Assembly: GCF_000004075.3 (NCBI RefSeq)
Contig: NC_026660.2
Coordinates: 20,215,498-20,279,497 of the forward strand
Direction of reading: 5' to 3'
Length of the DNA stretch: 64,000 bases
From: Cucumis sativus
Lineage: Eukaryota > Streptophyta > Magnoliopsida > Cucurbitales > Cucurbitaceae
Numbering within the stretch: the stretch's first letter is position 1; each line of letters begins with the position of its first letter. Both the position numbers and the translations under genes were made by a program. Positions 37,260 through 48,883 of the stretch are shown piece by piece. Under the pieces are notes generated by a model that made no database searches, had not been told where the DNA came from, and saw only the letters and a program-made list of their open reading frames with translations.

Positions 37260-37930
37260 AATAAATACATCAACCCAATGAAAATAGATTAGCATGCCAA
37301 AGAAACAAGTTCAGCATCCTCCAAATCCATTAATCACTGACGAGAACATATCATTGATAGACCCTAAGCAACACCACACCTAAAATATGCATATTAGACT
37401 AACGTATTTACTAAATATATTCCAGGTCTATCGATGATAGAACCTATCATTGATAGATTAAGAAACAACACTTAAACTAAAACATCCACCAATGCATCTT
37501 ACCACAAGCAAACCAAACATTCTCAAGGTCTATCAAATCTATCAATAATAGAAACATATCACTGATAAATCATGAGCAACAACATACAGAAAAATACACA
37601 TCATTGAACTAACGCATCTACTAACGCCTCAATGCAAACAAACTAAACACCCATCAAGTCTATTACTGATACGAACATATCACTGATAGACCATATCCCT
37701 AAGCAACAAAAAACAAACTGAAAACATATTAGCATGCCAAGGAAACAAGTTCAACATCCTCCAAATCCATTAATCACTGACAAGAACATATCATTGATAG
37801 ACTATAAGCAAATCTATCAATCACTAACAATAACATATCATTTATAGACTATAAGCAACATCTCACCCAAAATATGCACATTAAGCTAAACTAAAGAAAC
37901 CAAACAAACAAGTTCAATATCCCAACACAT
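37260..37930. repeat. Irregular repeats with tatcattgatagac motifs
   Basis: A stretch starting gattagcatgccaaagaaac near 37286 returns near 37728 with few changes, including tccattaatcactgac and aacatatcattgatagac. Between them the motif tatcactgataga returns several more times at irregular spacing. Motifs of this kind are common in cucurbit repeats as I recall. A TA microsatellite lies at 37125-37143. Confidence 0.7.
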
Positions 37931-37989
37931 AAATCTATTTCAAATCTATTACGAACAAACAGAAAAAAAAAAAAAAAAAAAGTACCTGA

Positions 37990-38190
37990 AAGAAGCAGAA
38001 ATTCTGAAGTGAAGCCGAATTGGAAGAAAAGAGAAGAAAGTCGAAGACGAAAGAAATACGAAGTGAAGCCGGATAAAAGAGAAGCGGAAGACAGAAGTTA
38101 TACAAAGTGAAGCTGAAGAAAAGAGAAGAACACGAAAGACAGAAGAAATACAAACTGAAGCCGAAGAAAAGAGAAGAAAGCGGAAGACTG
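37990..38190. repeat. Purine-rich tandem repeat, about four units of 45-55 bp
   Basis: Units begin gaagtgaagccg or aaagtgaagctg and contain gaaaagagaagaa and gaagacagaag. The opposite-strand ORF at 37935-38216 is low-complexity translation of this array, not a gene. It sits where the 5' part of the DUF1985 element would be. Confidence 0.8.
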
Positions 38191-38369
38191 GAATATTTTG
38201 GGGGCATTTTCATCATTTACCTTATAATTTAATTAAAATTTTCCATATTTGCAATTATTTTAAAGATTTGCTACCTCCTTAATTAATTTATAGTAATTTG
38301 CTATAGTCCCACTCACCCCTTTTTGTAATTAATATCCAAACTTTCGAAATTACTCCAATTTTCATCTTT

Positions 38370-39545
38370 TCTTGGGCTTAGAAATACACTTTGGCTCATT
38401 TCCTCTAATTCTCCCTATAAATACCCTTAATAACTCCTAATTTCATATTCAATTTGAATACAATTCACAGTACCCTCCAAAATTCCTCCTCTCACTCTAT
38501 AATTTTTTATCTTCAACCATTTTTCGAGAAATATTGAAGATGGAAGGCTAATCTTTTGAGGTAAATTGGGCTTAGGCATTTTCAGTCTTTGAGAATTTGA
38601 TTAATTACATTTTTCTTTACAATTAGGGTTTGATTAGTCATTGATTTTCATGTAATTTTTGTTAGAACCATCAATAAATTGCATCAAGAGTTGGATGTTT
38701 AATTCAATTTTATTGAATTTTGTAATATTGATTCTTGATTTTATGGATTTTTTGGTTCAACATTGTAAGCAATTTATCCCTAGTATTTCAATTAATGCAA
38801 GATTAGTTGATTTGCTTGCTTATATGCAAAATTTTCATGATTCTTCATTTTATCTCTCCCAATTTTTGGATCGAGTAATGCCTCTTTTGGATTTCAATTG
38901 TTTTTGGGTAATTCTTGGAATTAAATTGTATTTTTTTTTGCACAAATTAATTTCTCTTTGATTCCTTGAATATAAAGTTGTTGTTGATCCATCTTGTGTT
39001 TTTTTAATGAAAAGAATAATAGGTTTAGTTAGAATTGCAATTATTAAACTAAACCATTTGAAATTCTTTACTTGTTTTTTTTTTTAATTTTGATTCAAGA
39101 ATTCCTTCCAAGGTCAAGCAATTTGATCTTGCAAGGAAATCTTGAATCAAATTATCTTTTAAAGCTATGCAGAATTCAATTTCCTTACCTTCTTTGATTT
39201 AATGATAAGATTTGATGTAAGCCTAAGTTCATGCATCACTTACCACATTGGTATTCAATATCTACTATCTCCCTCTTTTGTGAGTTGTTTTTCATACCAA
39301 ACTCTCATTCTCATTCCCTCCTACAATTGTCTTCCAATTTGTTTTCAATATTTTTATCTTCCTTTTGTTACTAATCTCTATATTTCCAAACATTTCATTC
39401 AAGAAAAAATTGATCACTCCCTTGGGTTCGACACCCTTGCTTGCTTCTATCCGCTATAAATTTTTCGTGACGTTTAGATAAGTAACGACCTTATCTACTC
39501 TTTGCATAATTTTTTTTGCTTCTTGCATGTCAATTCACGTCTTGT
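38370..39545 (+). mobile_element. Possible LTR-retrotransposon remnant
   Basis: A TATA box (tataaata, about 38415-38422) is followed by leader-like sequence. Near 39415-39475 the text cactcccttgggttcgacac and cgtgacgtttagataagtaa resembles the end of the leader of plant Gypsy-type LTRs as I remember them. I see no terminal repeats, primer-binding site or gag/pol, so at most this is a solo or broken LTR. Short ORFs at 38659-38961 and 39202-39459 look non-functional. Confidence 0.3.
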
Positions 39546-41183
39546 CAGCAATGAAGACAAAATTTAACAAAAGCAAGAAAAATAACAAGGAAGTAGATGA
39601 ATATGTGAAAATGATAATGAACTTGAGGAATGAGACACTAATACTACAATATAAGCACTCAATTTAGAGAACCAAACAAAAAACATAAACTCTTACGGGA
39701 CAGCACGAGAACTCGATCAAAATTAGCTATGGAATCGCAAAAGAGATTAAGAGAAAGGGAGTTTGAAAGAGATTAGAGAGATTTAGAGGCTAGAGATTTG
39801 ATGATTTTTTTTCTCTCTTTACTAAGGAAAAATTAAAGAAAGGTAATCTAGACATTTTACACACAATTTGTCCTAAAACAACCTTTTTAAAATCAATCCT
39901 AAAATTCATTTAATTTATTTTTCACTTTTGACCCATTTTTTTTTTGGCAATTTCCCAAAGTAAAGCTAATAACTTTATGAAAGGTCAAAAAGAGTTCTAA
40001 GCTCTTAAAATTTTATTAACTAAATATTTGAAAGTGGTTTCAAAGATAAACGATTCTCAAACAATTTATTTGGAAGTACAAAATGTTACTTGTATAATTG
40101 TTATTAGTATTGTTATTTTATAAACAACTTTAGTCCATTAAAAAGCGATGCAAACATCTTATCCTTTCCATCATATTCAAAATCATTTTGAAATATGATT
40201 TATTCATTTAGAATTATATCTTTCACTGAATGAGAATCACACGTCAAAAAGCATATAATTAATCCATGTTTGGTGCTCAATAAAAAATGCTTCAACCATC
40301 GTTCAAAACAATAAAAAAGTACTTATGGAATAAATGTTTTTAACTGAAAAACACTTCTTAATTTCCTTTTAAAAAAAAACACTTGAATTTAAATTTCGAC
40401 AAAAGAAAAAGGAAACACCCAATAACTAACCACTTTTAGAGTATTTTTTAAAAATTTCTTTTTACTTGACTCACTCAAATACATTTTTTAGTGTATTTTC
40501 TTTTACATTCATTAACAATTCGCACACACACATCGCATATAAAGAGGAAAAAACACATAACTAGCAAAGTTTCAGTGAAACAACAAAGAAATGGGTAGAA
40601 GCCGAGCCACACTGGGAAAGAGGAGGGAAGAGGAGAAGCATTTCTAAAAGTGCTCACCCCCACAAGACTACCAAACCAAACCGATAAAAACTAAGTAAAC
40701 ATCAAAGTTCAACACATTTCTCACATCAATGTTTCTGTACAGAAAACCCCATTTGCCATAAACATAAACTCCTACGAACTGATACCTGTCGTTGCAATCA
40801 AGCTGGCAAAGTACATCAAGAAGTGATTTCTCCATCTCTCTCTTTCACCACAAGAACACTCCAAATTCATGCCAATTCTTGGAGCCTTTTTCTTTTCTTT
40901 ACAAACATTTTCACACCGATACTTTTGTATAGACTACAGACTATATGCAAATTTCACACAAAATCAAAACTCTAAACCAACACTTTTTATGTCCAAAATA
41001 GCGAGGAGGAGGAAGGTTGGGTAGATGAAATCACTTTCCCTCCCTCTCTATCTATGCTATCACTCCTATTTCTACTTTTTTTTTTTCTTCTGCTGTTACT
41101 ATGAGTTAGTAATCTGACATATCTATAATGTCTAAGCATGAGCTAATTAAGAAAAAAAAAGGAATTTAGGACTTATAGAAGAC
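39546..41183. other. Spacer downstream of DCP2
   Basis: No gene recognised. The part close to 41183 probably includes the DCP2 3' UTR. Confidence 0.45.
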
Positions 41184-44100
41184 TTAAGAAAAGGCTCTTT
41201 CCATTGATTGTAAGATTGAGGCAGTATCAAACTTGAAATTTCTGAAGCTCTTGCCTGGACCAGTGTCAACTTCCACTTCTGCTTTACTTATTTGGCTCTC
41301 CATTATGATTGTACTGCTGCTACCTATCGAGCTGTTCTTAGCCTTCCATACCGTTAGTCCTTGAAAACATGAACAGACACTACATTAGCATATTTCAGAA
41401 ACCCTAAATATGTAAATTAATGAATGTAAGTTTGTGAGATTAAGCATTGGAATTTGGACAATCTATTAACTTGAACTGAAATACAGAGTCTTATCTTTGA
41501 AAATAACAGCAAAATCTAATTATCTCTAAGTAAGCTGAGAAAAGAAAACCTCTTATTGGGATATCGGGGTTTGGACGAACAGGGGGATGATGTGTCAAAA
41601 TCCATGACCTTAGAGATCTGCACGAAAAGGCCGACCCCTTAAGATATCTAATTTGTTAAAGCATGAAGAAGAAATCATTAACAATATACAGGTGTACTCA
41701 CGCCAAAAAAGGAGCAATCATATAAAGCTTGAGACCGCTCATCCCACGAGATATTACATTATCACTAGCTGGTTCAAGATCATCGAGTCGATGCCATGCA
41801 ATTTCCTGTTTACAAATAGTTAAGTACGTGCTTTCAACTATAGAAAGTTCCAATGATGACCTGTTATTAATAAATAATCCTGTTCTTTTACGTTCTACCC
41901 AGAAATTTGTTGAACCCATTTTCTCTGGGCTCAAAATTAAAAGCTACACGCCTACCTTTTCAACATTTGATAGGCATGGCCCATAATCAGATGATAGTTC
42001 ATAATTACCAAAACCTTCAAAGGAATGAGACTTTTTTTGTTTTTTTTTTTAAGAAGAAGAATTATGTTACAAATACAGGAAAAGATTTTAACTTGTGATC
42101 CTTCAAGGGTGGCATAAAACACTTAACCTGGTTAAACAAAGCTCAGGTTGGCTCCAAGACAATTTTAGGAGTTCGAGTAGGATAATAAATGCTTAAAATA
42201 TTAAAAGAATGGCAGGCAAAAAACCTGAAGAACTAAACTTTAAAAAACATATTTTGAGGTAGTGATTTCAATGCAAATCAAAAATAAAACTCTAGAAAAA
42301 TGTTTTGAGGTAAGGAAACACACATACACTGATCTCTTTCTTAGTTTGCGGGGCAAAGAGATTATCATCTTTCACGCCAGCAATGATGTAAAGCCGCACC
42401 CTCTGCGGTCCAAATATAACTTCTATGTATTCAGATTTTTTGAGAAGATTACTAATGTCAAATCCTGTTTCTTCCAGGACCTGCAATCAAATGGTACATC
42501 TCAAATTTATAGAAGACCCGGTACTGTCTGTCAACAGGAAATCAATGTTTGTAAAATTTTCCCGGTAACTGAAAAACTTCCCCCCCATATATGGAACATT
42601 ATTGAACCAAAATTCAGTCCTTGGCCAGATCCTATAGAAGAAAATGGAATAACATCTGACACCTTCTAATTCATTAAACTTCAAGTGAAATTTGCAGTTA
42701 CAATCAGAGTGGTATTTACATGACACACAAGAATGCTGACTATGCAATGAGAAAATTCGGAAAGAATCAAGCTTACTTCTCTAATAGCACAAGCATGGTC
42801 TTCCTCATCTTTGCTCTTTTTACCGCGTGGAAAACTCCAACTAGATCCTTTCCATCCCTTCACTAACAAGCACTGTATTTTGCCAATAATAAGAAAAAGG
42901 GAGCATTGTCAACATCCTTTGCATTAATAATGCGAGGGGGGGGAGGGGGCTAAGTGAGCCAAGTTTCATTAACAAGACCTCACCCGCTCAAATGTCTCAT
43001 CCAGTATGATTGCCCCAGTTACAGGAACTCGAACCTTGTATGAAGTGAAGTCTTTAAAGATATCATCAATATGGGCAACATATGGTCTTAAAACATCACA
43101 GCTTTTAAACACTGATATATAGTAAGGGAAAACAGGAATGTGCAAACACTGATATAAAGTATACCACTAACAATTATTAGTCATCATTTGAGAGAGATAT
43201 ATAGAAAGAGAACTCCGAATTATTTTTCCATAATCAAATGGTTGCAAAACAGTGCAGGATACTTAATGAAGTGAACTCCTTCAGATTCAATGACTTTAAA
43301 GATGGATTTCTTTCCACAGAATTGTCTTCATAAAACCAATGTGCATACTCTATGAGGAATAGAATCCTCTCAAATGACTGTAGATCTTCTTTCGGCACAT
43401 TCAAAACAAAACGACTGCAGAAAAAAAGCAAGACAAATATTTAAGAAAATAAAGAAAGAGGAAAAGAGATTCAATGCTGCATCAAGCAGGTTAGAAAATA
43501 AGGAAAATAACGAAGAATGAATCTAAGATCCATCAAGGTCAAATCTCACACAAAGACTATGGATGAAATGGATCTAGGTCCAAGAAAAAACAACCTTTTA
43601 TTCGAGTAACAACTAAGTTTCCAATAAAAATTCTAGTCCATCTGTTGATAAATACCTGTGAAATTTCTTACTAAATCAGTATCGGAAACTGTATTCTAAA
43701 AGATCCTCCAAAAAATCAATCAAGCAGAGCTTCTTTTATTTTGCATAAATCGTCCTTTGACATCTAATAACATTATCAGTCATCAATGTTCAAGGCCAAA
43801 ATTTCTTAGCCTGTTGCTACATTGAAGAACATAACGTTGCTTCCAGAAAGAAAGAAAGGAAAAACAATTCAACCGCACACCCAGTAACGTGCCAACAAAC
43901 TCCTCTTAACAAAAATATGAACAAACAATACTCCCTACCATAATTCATAAACAGAAATTGTTCGACATCAATCATGTTCAAGTTAAGTAAGTAGAGATAT
44001 CACTCAAAACAATAACAAAAACAAATACACATACACATACACATACATAGAAGGAACATCCGTGTAGCCGATCCACTATGTTCCTTTCTCATAAACCGCA

Positions 44101-44470
44101 TTCAAATTCCAAATTTCAACTCCCTAAGTTTCATCGCCGTTTTTAAGGGGAACTTTAAGCAAGTAAACTGACTACTCTTCTTTAACAAGTTCTCTCAATT
44201 ACGATCGATGGCGTTGCAAAACAGTAATCAACAGAATGTGAAAAAACATTGAAGAAAAAAGAAAAAAGAAGACAGTGGAGATGAAAGGAATGAGATGATG
44301 GAAGTACATTATGGAGGAGTTGAAGAAGAAGAAGAAGAAAAAGAAGAAAGAAGAAAAGTGAGAGTTGAGTTGAGTTGAAGAAAAGACCTGCAAAGATCGT
44401 CGATGAGTTCTTGAGGAGGAAGGCCGTTTTTGACGGGCGTAGTGGAAGAGGAGTGGTGAAGAGCGGCCAT
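41184..44470 (-). CDS. DCP2: mRNA-decapping enzyme subunit DCP2 (Nudix hydrolase)
   Basis: Removes the 5' m7G cap of mRNA, releasing m7GDP, in cytoplasmic processing bodies with DCP1 and VARICOSE. Eight exons: 44470-44388, 43414-43263, 43111-42984, 42872-42777, 42480-42328, 41805-41702, 41617-41550, 41359-41184; 319 residues. The N-terminal DCP1-binding domain reads [37 protein letters not shown] and [19 protein letters not shown]. The Nudix fold follows with [38 protein letters not shown] and a complete Nudix box, G-x5-E-x7-REVLEETGF, including the metal-binding Glu pair. Box B ([20 protein letters not shown]) and [11 protein letters not shown] come after. The C-terminal tail is short, somewhat shorter than Arabidopsis DCP2 as I recall. 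Intron 3 contains a G-rich run (42935-42950 on the + strand). The start is the only Met before LPPQELIDD in an open frame and lies in a divergent promoter shared with the acetyltransferase gene. Confidence 0.96.
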
Positions 44471-45230
44471 GGAGTTCGGAGAATTGGAAATCGGGAAGAA
44501 AGGAGGATGAAGATTTTCAGCTCTTTTTCTTCGACCCTCACCCGAACACACACCAACAAGTGTAGCAGCCGCGAAACGATAAAACCCGATATGCTCGTTT
44601 GACTCAATTCTATGAATATCCATCGGGCCGGTTCGTGTTATTTACCCGACCGCTTCGACCGAACCTTTTTTCTTTTCAACCTAAATTTAAACTTTCTATC
44701 AAATTAAATCTTGAAATGACAAATTTGAAATTTATTATAAAGTTAAATCAAATAATACGGACTCAGAGAAATTTTTTAACCCACCTTTGGCTTTAACGTA
44801 GAGACACTTTATAAAAGTTTTTTAAGATTAAATTATAAGGGATTTTCAAATGATGAGGAGTAAAATTAAAAATTTAATCTAAATTTAAACTTCTAACCTC
44901 CGGTGATGGTGATGTAATCAATGTCGGAGGTGGGTGAAGTATGGTTTTGAGGAAGGATGCTTTGATTTGACCAAAGAGAGTTTTGGATTTTGGAGGTGAG
45001 TGGCAGTGCTTCAGAGACTCATCCGGACCTCACATCATAAAATTCACATCGGGACGAACCATCCTCAGCTGGTCAGCCGATCACCACCGTTTCTTCAAAC
45101 CATGATCACACGTGTGCCACCTTCATCGCCTGCTAATCCTTTATACTACCACGCTCTTCCCCAAAAAGAATCTCCAATTTCTGAGGAACACTGAGGATTA
45201 CAGAAGCCAAGCAATTGGATCGCTTTGGAA
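44471..45230. promoter_or_regulatory. Divergent promoter region, DCP2 / GNAT
   Basis: 760 bases between start codons. A 10-bp palindrome cacacgtgtg at 45107-45116 contains a perfect G-box (CACGTG), 117 bases before the GNAT ATG, a common element in light- or stress-regulated plastid genes. An ATG at 45102 opens an upstream frame of about 30 codons that ends near 45193, before the main start. It is a possible uORF if the transcript begins that far upstream. Confidence 0.5.
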
Positions 45231-47114
45231 ATGCGGGCCATATCCTTAGGACTCACAGTCTCTTCAACCTCTTCTTCATCATCATCATCATCTTCTTCCT
45301 CTTCTTCTTCTTCTTACACTTCCTTGAGACCCTGCTCTTCCACAAACTTCAATCCCCACAAATCTGCTTCTGCTCATGGCGTCTCTCTTCTTTCTCCCCC
45401 CAAATCAGCCTCCGGTAGGTGTCTACTTTCTCTTAAAAACACCCCCTTTTCATGGGTTTCTTTGATTCTTCTTCCTTTGTTTGTTACTTTACTTTCTCTG
45501 CTGATTCTCAGTTTGGTTGTTGCTATCGAGTGTTTTATGGATTTGGGTTTCATTTGTTTGGTCAAAGTCTTTTTTTCTTATGGGTGTTTATTGATTTGTT
45601 GAGTTTCCGGCTTTATGGATTCATAGTTATTGTTTTGGAGTTTTACTGGATTGTGGACATTGGAGCTTAGAAATGCATATTTCATTGTGTAATGAATTGG
45701 TCATTTAGTTAGGCTATGGGGTTTCAGTTTGATTCTTCTGGTATTTTCCTTCAGGTGCAAGAGTTTGTAAAGCGAGTCAAGTTTTTGATTTATTTCCAAC
45801 TCTAACTCCTGAGATAACAGTTAGAGAGGCAAGAATAGAGGACTGTTGGGAAGTTGCTGAGACTCATTGCAGTTCCTTCTTCCCAGAATACTCATTCCCA
45901 TTGGATTTTGTGTTGAGGGTTGATAGGCTTGTGGCTATGCTATCTGGATTGTCTGTGCCAAATGGTTGTAGGAGGATTTGTTTGGTTGCTGTAATTGGTG
46001 GCTCAGAAAATGACTCATTTCTTATTGGTCCTGATGACTTCAAGATTGGAGGATTTGATGGTAAAGTTAGTCTCAACAAGGGCTATGTCGCTGGAATATT
46101 AACAGTTGATACCGTTGCCGATTTCTTACCAAGAAAAGGACCGATGCGGCAAAGAAGGTGAGCATTAAAGTATATTACATTTGATTATCTTGTGGAATAG
46201 GACTATTCTTAGACAAGAAGAACTATTGTTGTTTTGAAGTAATTCAGTTTTCGGCTTTATCTTTCTGATGTTATGCGTAAGTCTGCTATTGTAAAACAGT
46301 AAAAGTAACAGGTTTTCTGATGTTATGCTTAAGTCTTTCTGATGTTATGCATAAGTCTGCAATTCACACATTTGTCGTGTGGAAGTATCAAATCTTGACG
46401 TTCCTTTACATTTGGATCGTTTGACTCAGTGAGGAACAATAACAATACCCTTCAGCTTATACTGATCTGGCTTCTTCAAGTGAGGCAGGAAAGTTTGGTT
46501 TAATGTCAAACTAGGATACTTGCACTTGATTTTGCAGTTGAAACCGATCAGATGAACTGAATTTAAGTCTTTTTGTAGGCATCTGATCTGTATTTAGCAA
46601 CTAACCCTTTATCAATATTACTACAGTTCAGTGATAACATTCCTCTAAAGAAAGAGGTGATCTAAAATTATTTTTTCCTGAAAATTTGAGCTTCATCCAT
46701 TGTTTTCAGCTGAAGTCTGATCCATTCCAATGATGTAGTTTCGAGTTTCTCACCGTTCAATGGTTCTCCAAATCAATTCAAATGTAATATAATCCCTTTG
46801 CTTGTTTTTACATCTTCCATGGCAGGACAGGGATTGCATACATATCAAATGTAGCAGTTCGTGAGCGGTTTCGACGCAAGGGGATAGCAAAAAAGCTAAT
46901 ACTAAAGGCGGAGGCCGAAGCCAGGAACTGGGGCTGCCGAGCAATCGCATTACATTGTGATACGAACAATCCGGGGGCTACAAAGCTGTATAAAGGTCAG
47001 GGTTTCAAGAGCATCAAAGTACCTGAAGGAGCAAACTGGCCTCAGCCAAAGACCTCTCCAGACATCAAGTACAGTTTCATGATGAAGCTTCTGAAAAACC
47101 CAGCCTCAATTTAG
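45231..47114 (+). CDS. GNAT-family N-acetyltransferase, plastid precursor
   Basis: Transfers acetyl from acetyl-CoA to an amino group; related plant plastid GNATs acetylate protein N-termini and lysines. Three exons: 45231-45414, 45755-46157, 46826-47114; 291 residues. Residues 1 to about 65 are a transit peptide dominated by a run of 15 serines (residues 14-28) encoded by a TCT/TCA microsatellite. The domain starts at ITVREARIEDCWEVAETHCS. The acetyl-CoA pyrophosphate loop is RRKGIAKKL (motif A, R/Q-x-x-G-x-G/A), preceded by AYISNVAVRERF. Motif B is AIALHCDTNNPGATKLYKGQ with GF following. The charged insertion KIGGFDGKVSLNKGYVAGI is usual in the plastid subgroup. The ATG at 45231 is the first Met of the open frame. 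The substrate cannot be told from sequence. Confidence 0.92.
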
Positions 47115-48883
47115 TAACTTCAGAGGGCATTTCAACATTATTTAAAGATTAAAATAAGTGGGGAGAAAAGGGTGCAAAAGAAACTCCCATCTCTGAACAA
47201 AATAGAAATGAATGGTGGGATATTTTAGAACAGCTTGTATAAATGATAGGAGAACTTTGGTTAGCTGAATATCTTGTATTTGTATTGTATAATGGTGCAC
47301 ATTGCTCCCTTGTTTGTATGATTAATAACATTATGTGGAATCTTTATATGATCCTGCTGATTGTTTTATGGTTTTCTATGCGAATTTTCAAAGAAATTAT
47401 TAAGAAAATAAGACAGTTCAAAGAACTGCAGCCCAAGTTGTACATTTCAGTGCGATTGGTCTAGTATGGTAGACTATTTAAACAATTTTATAAACCAATT
47501 GGGAAGTGTCTCTCACCAATCTTAATGACCAAAAGTATATTTTATCATCCAAATTTGAGGAGTTATCAATTTGAATATTACATTAATAATTGTATCAATT
47601 TTGATTCTTTTTTTAACTATAACTAATTAAACACTTATTCAAAAGGTCTCTTGAGAATCATCTATATATCAAATCTCATTATCCATTTTGTAAAATTAGC
47701 ACTTAAAGACGTTTATGCACGTTTAACATTGAAAATTTATTTTAAACAACAAAACTGATTAATATATTTACGAATATAGTAAAATGTCACAAATAGATAC
47801 ACTAGTCTATTGCGGTGGACTAGGATATTTTGCTAGATTTATTAGTATTTTGTTTCATTTTGTTATATTTGAAAACAACTATAAATAATGTTGCAATTAA
47901 ACGTCAAATTAAAATTTTTTTAAATCAGTTGACTTAAATCATTAAGGTTGATACAATATTGATTGGGCAAAATATAAATTGATATTGCGAAAATTTGTAA
48001 TTTAAAATAAAATTATTAGTTCAAAATTAAATAAAATTATTAATTCAAAGTTTTAATTGATACAATCCAAAATATAAAAATATTATTGATATTTGCAGTA
48101 AATTTTAATTCATTGGGATTCTTTTTCTAACATGTTAGAAAGAAAACCATTTTAAAATATAGCAAAAAAGTTGTTTTTGAAAGTAGTGGTAGATATAGCA
48201 AAAACTATCTAATTCTTTTATAGTCAATTTTTCAAAATAAAATTCTATATATATTTTTAAATGGATTCAATTTATTTGTCATCCATGAAAAAAATTCTAT
48301 ATTTTATTAATAGACACATAAGAAATAAATAGATCAAGATCTAACTTGGTTTTTGAATCAGAATCTATCCACCACTGCCAGCCTAACCCTTGATCGAGAT
48401 CTAATATAGAACTCATTGAAATATTTTTACCATATAAAAGTACGTATCTAGTTGATTTAATCTATAATTTTAACAAAGAAAATAAAACAAGTTTAATTTG
48501 GTATCTAATCAAATTGAAAGTACTCAAGGCTTTATTACTTGAATTAAAATGAAGTTCAAGTTTTCGAGGTGGACTTCAAAATGCAATCAACTTCTAACAA
48601 AAGATTAGAAATGTCATCTATTATTTCAAAACCCTTGCTTTTATTAGAAATAACACACAGATAGAGATTGAGAATATGAAAATGGAATGATTGGAAAAGG
48701 AAAAAATAGTTCTCACCAAGAAGTTTATCATTCAGAGAGTTGTGGGAAAAAAATCTGTGGTTCATGCCTGGAAACTAAAAAACGACGAAGCCTATAGACG
48801 AGGTGTAGTGAGAAGAGCAGAAGTGTTTTTTTAGGAATATTGGTGTCTGAGAAATACAGAGGTCGTATACCTCGGGAACTGAT
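47115..48883. other. Spacer between two convergent genes
   Basis: The 3' ends of the acetyltransferase (+) and the mutase (-) face each other here. The sequence is AT-rich. Bases 47765-47890 (atagtaaaatgtcacaaata, ttttgttatatttgaaaaca) and 48150-48300 (tatagcaaaaa) resemble 11085-11270, suggesting remnants of one dispersed repeat family. No gene recognised. Confidence 0.5.

Noticed and set aside
37935-38216. 93-residue minus-strand ORF rich in Phe, Leu and Ser
   Set aside because: Translation of a purine-rich tandem repeat; no sign of selection.
44182-44607. Long overlapping minus-strand ORFs around DCP2 exon 1
   Set aside because: Out-of-frame shadows of exon 1 plus a GAA/CTT microsatellite in the first intron; the DCP2 frame with [11 protein letters not shown] is the real one.
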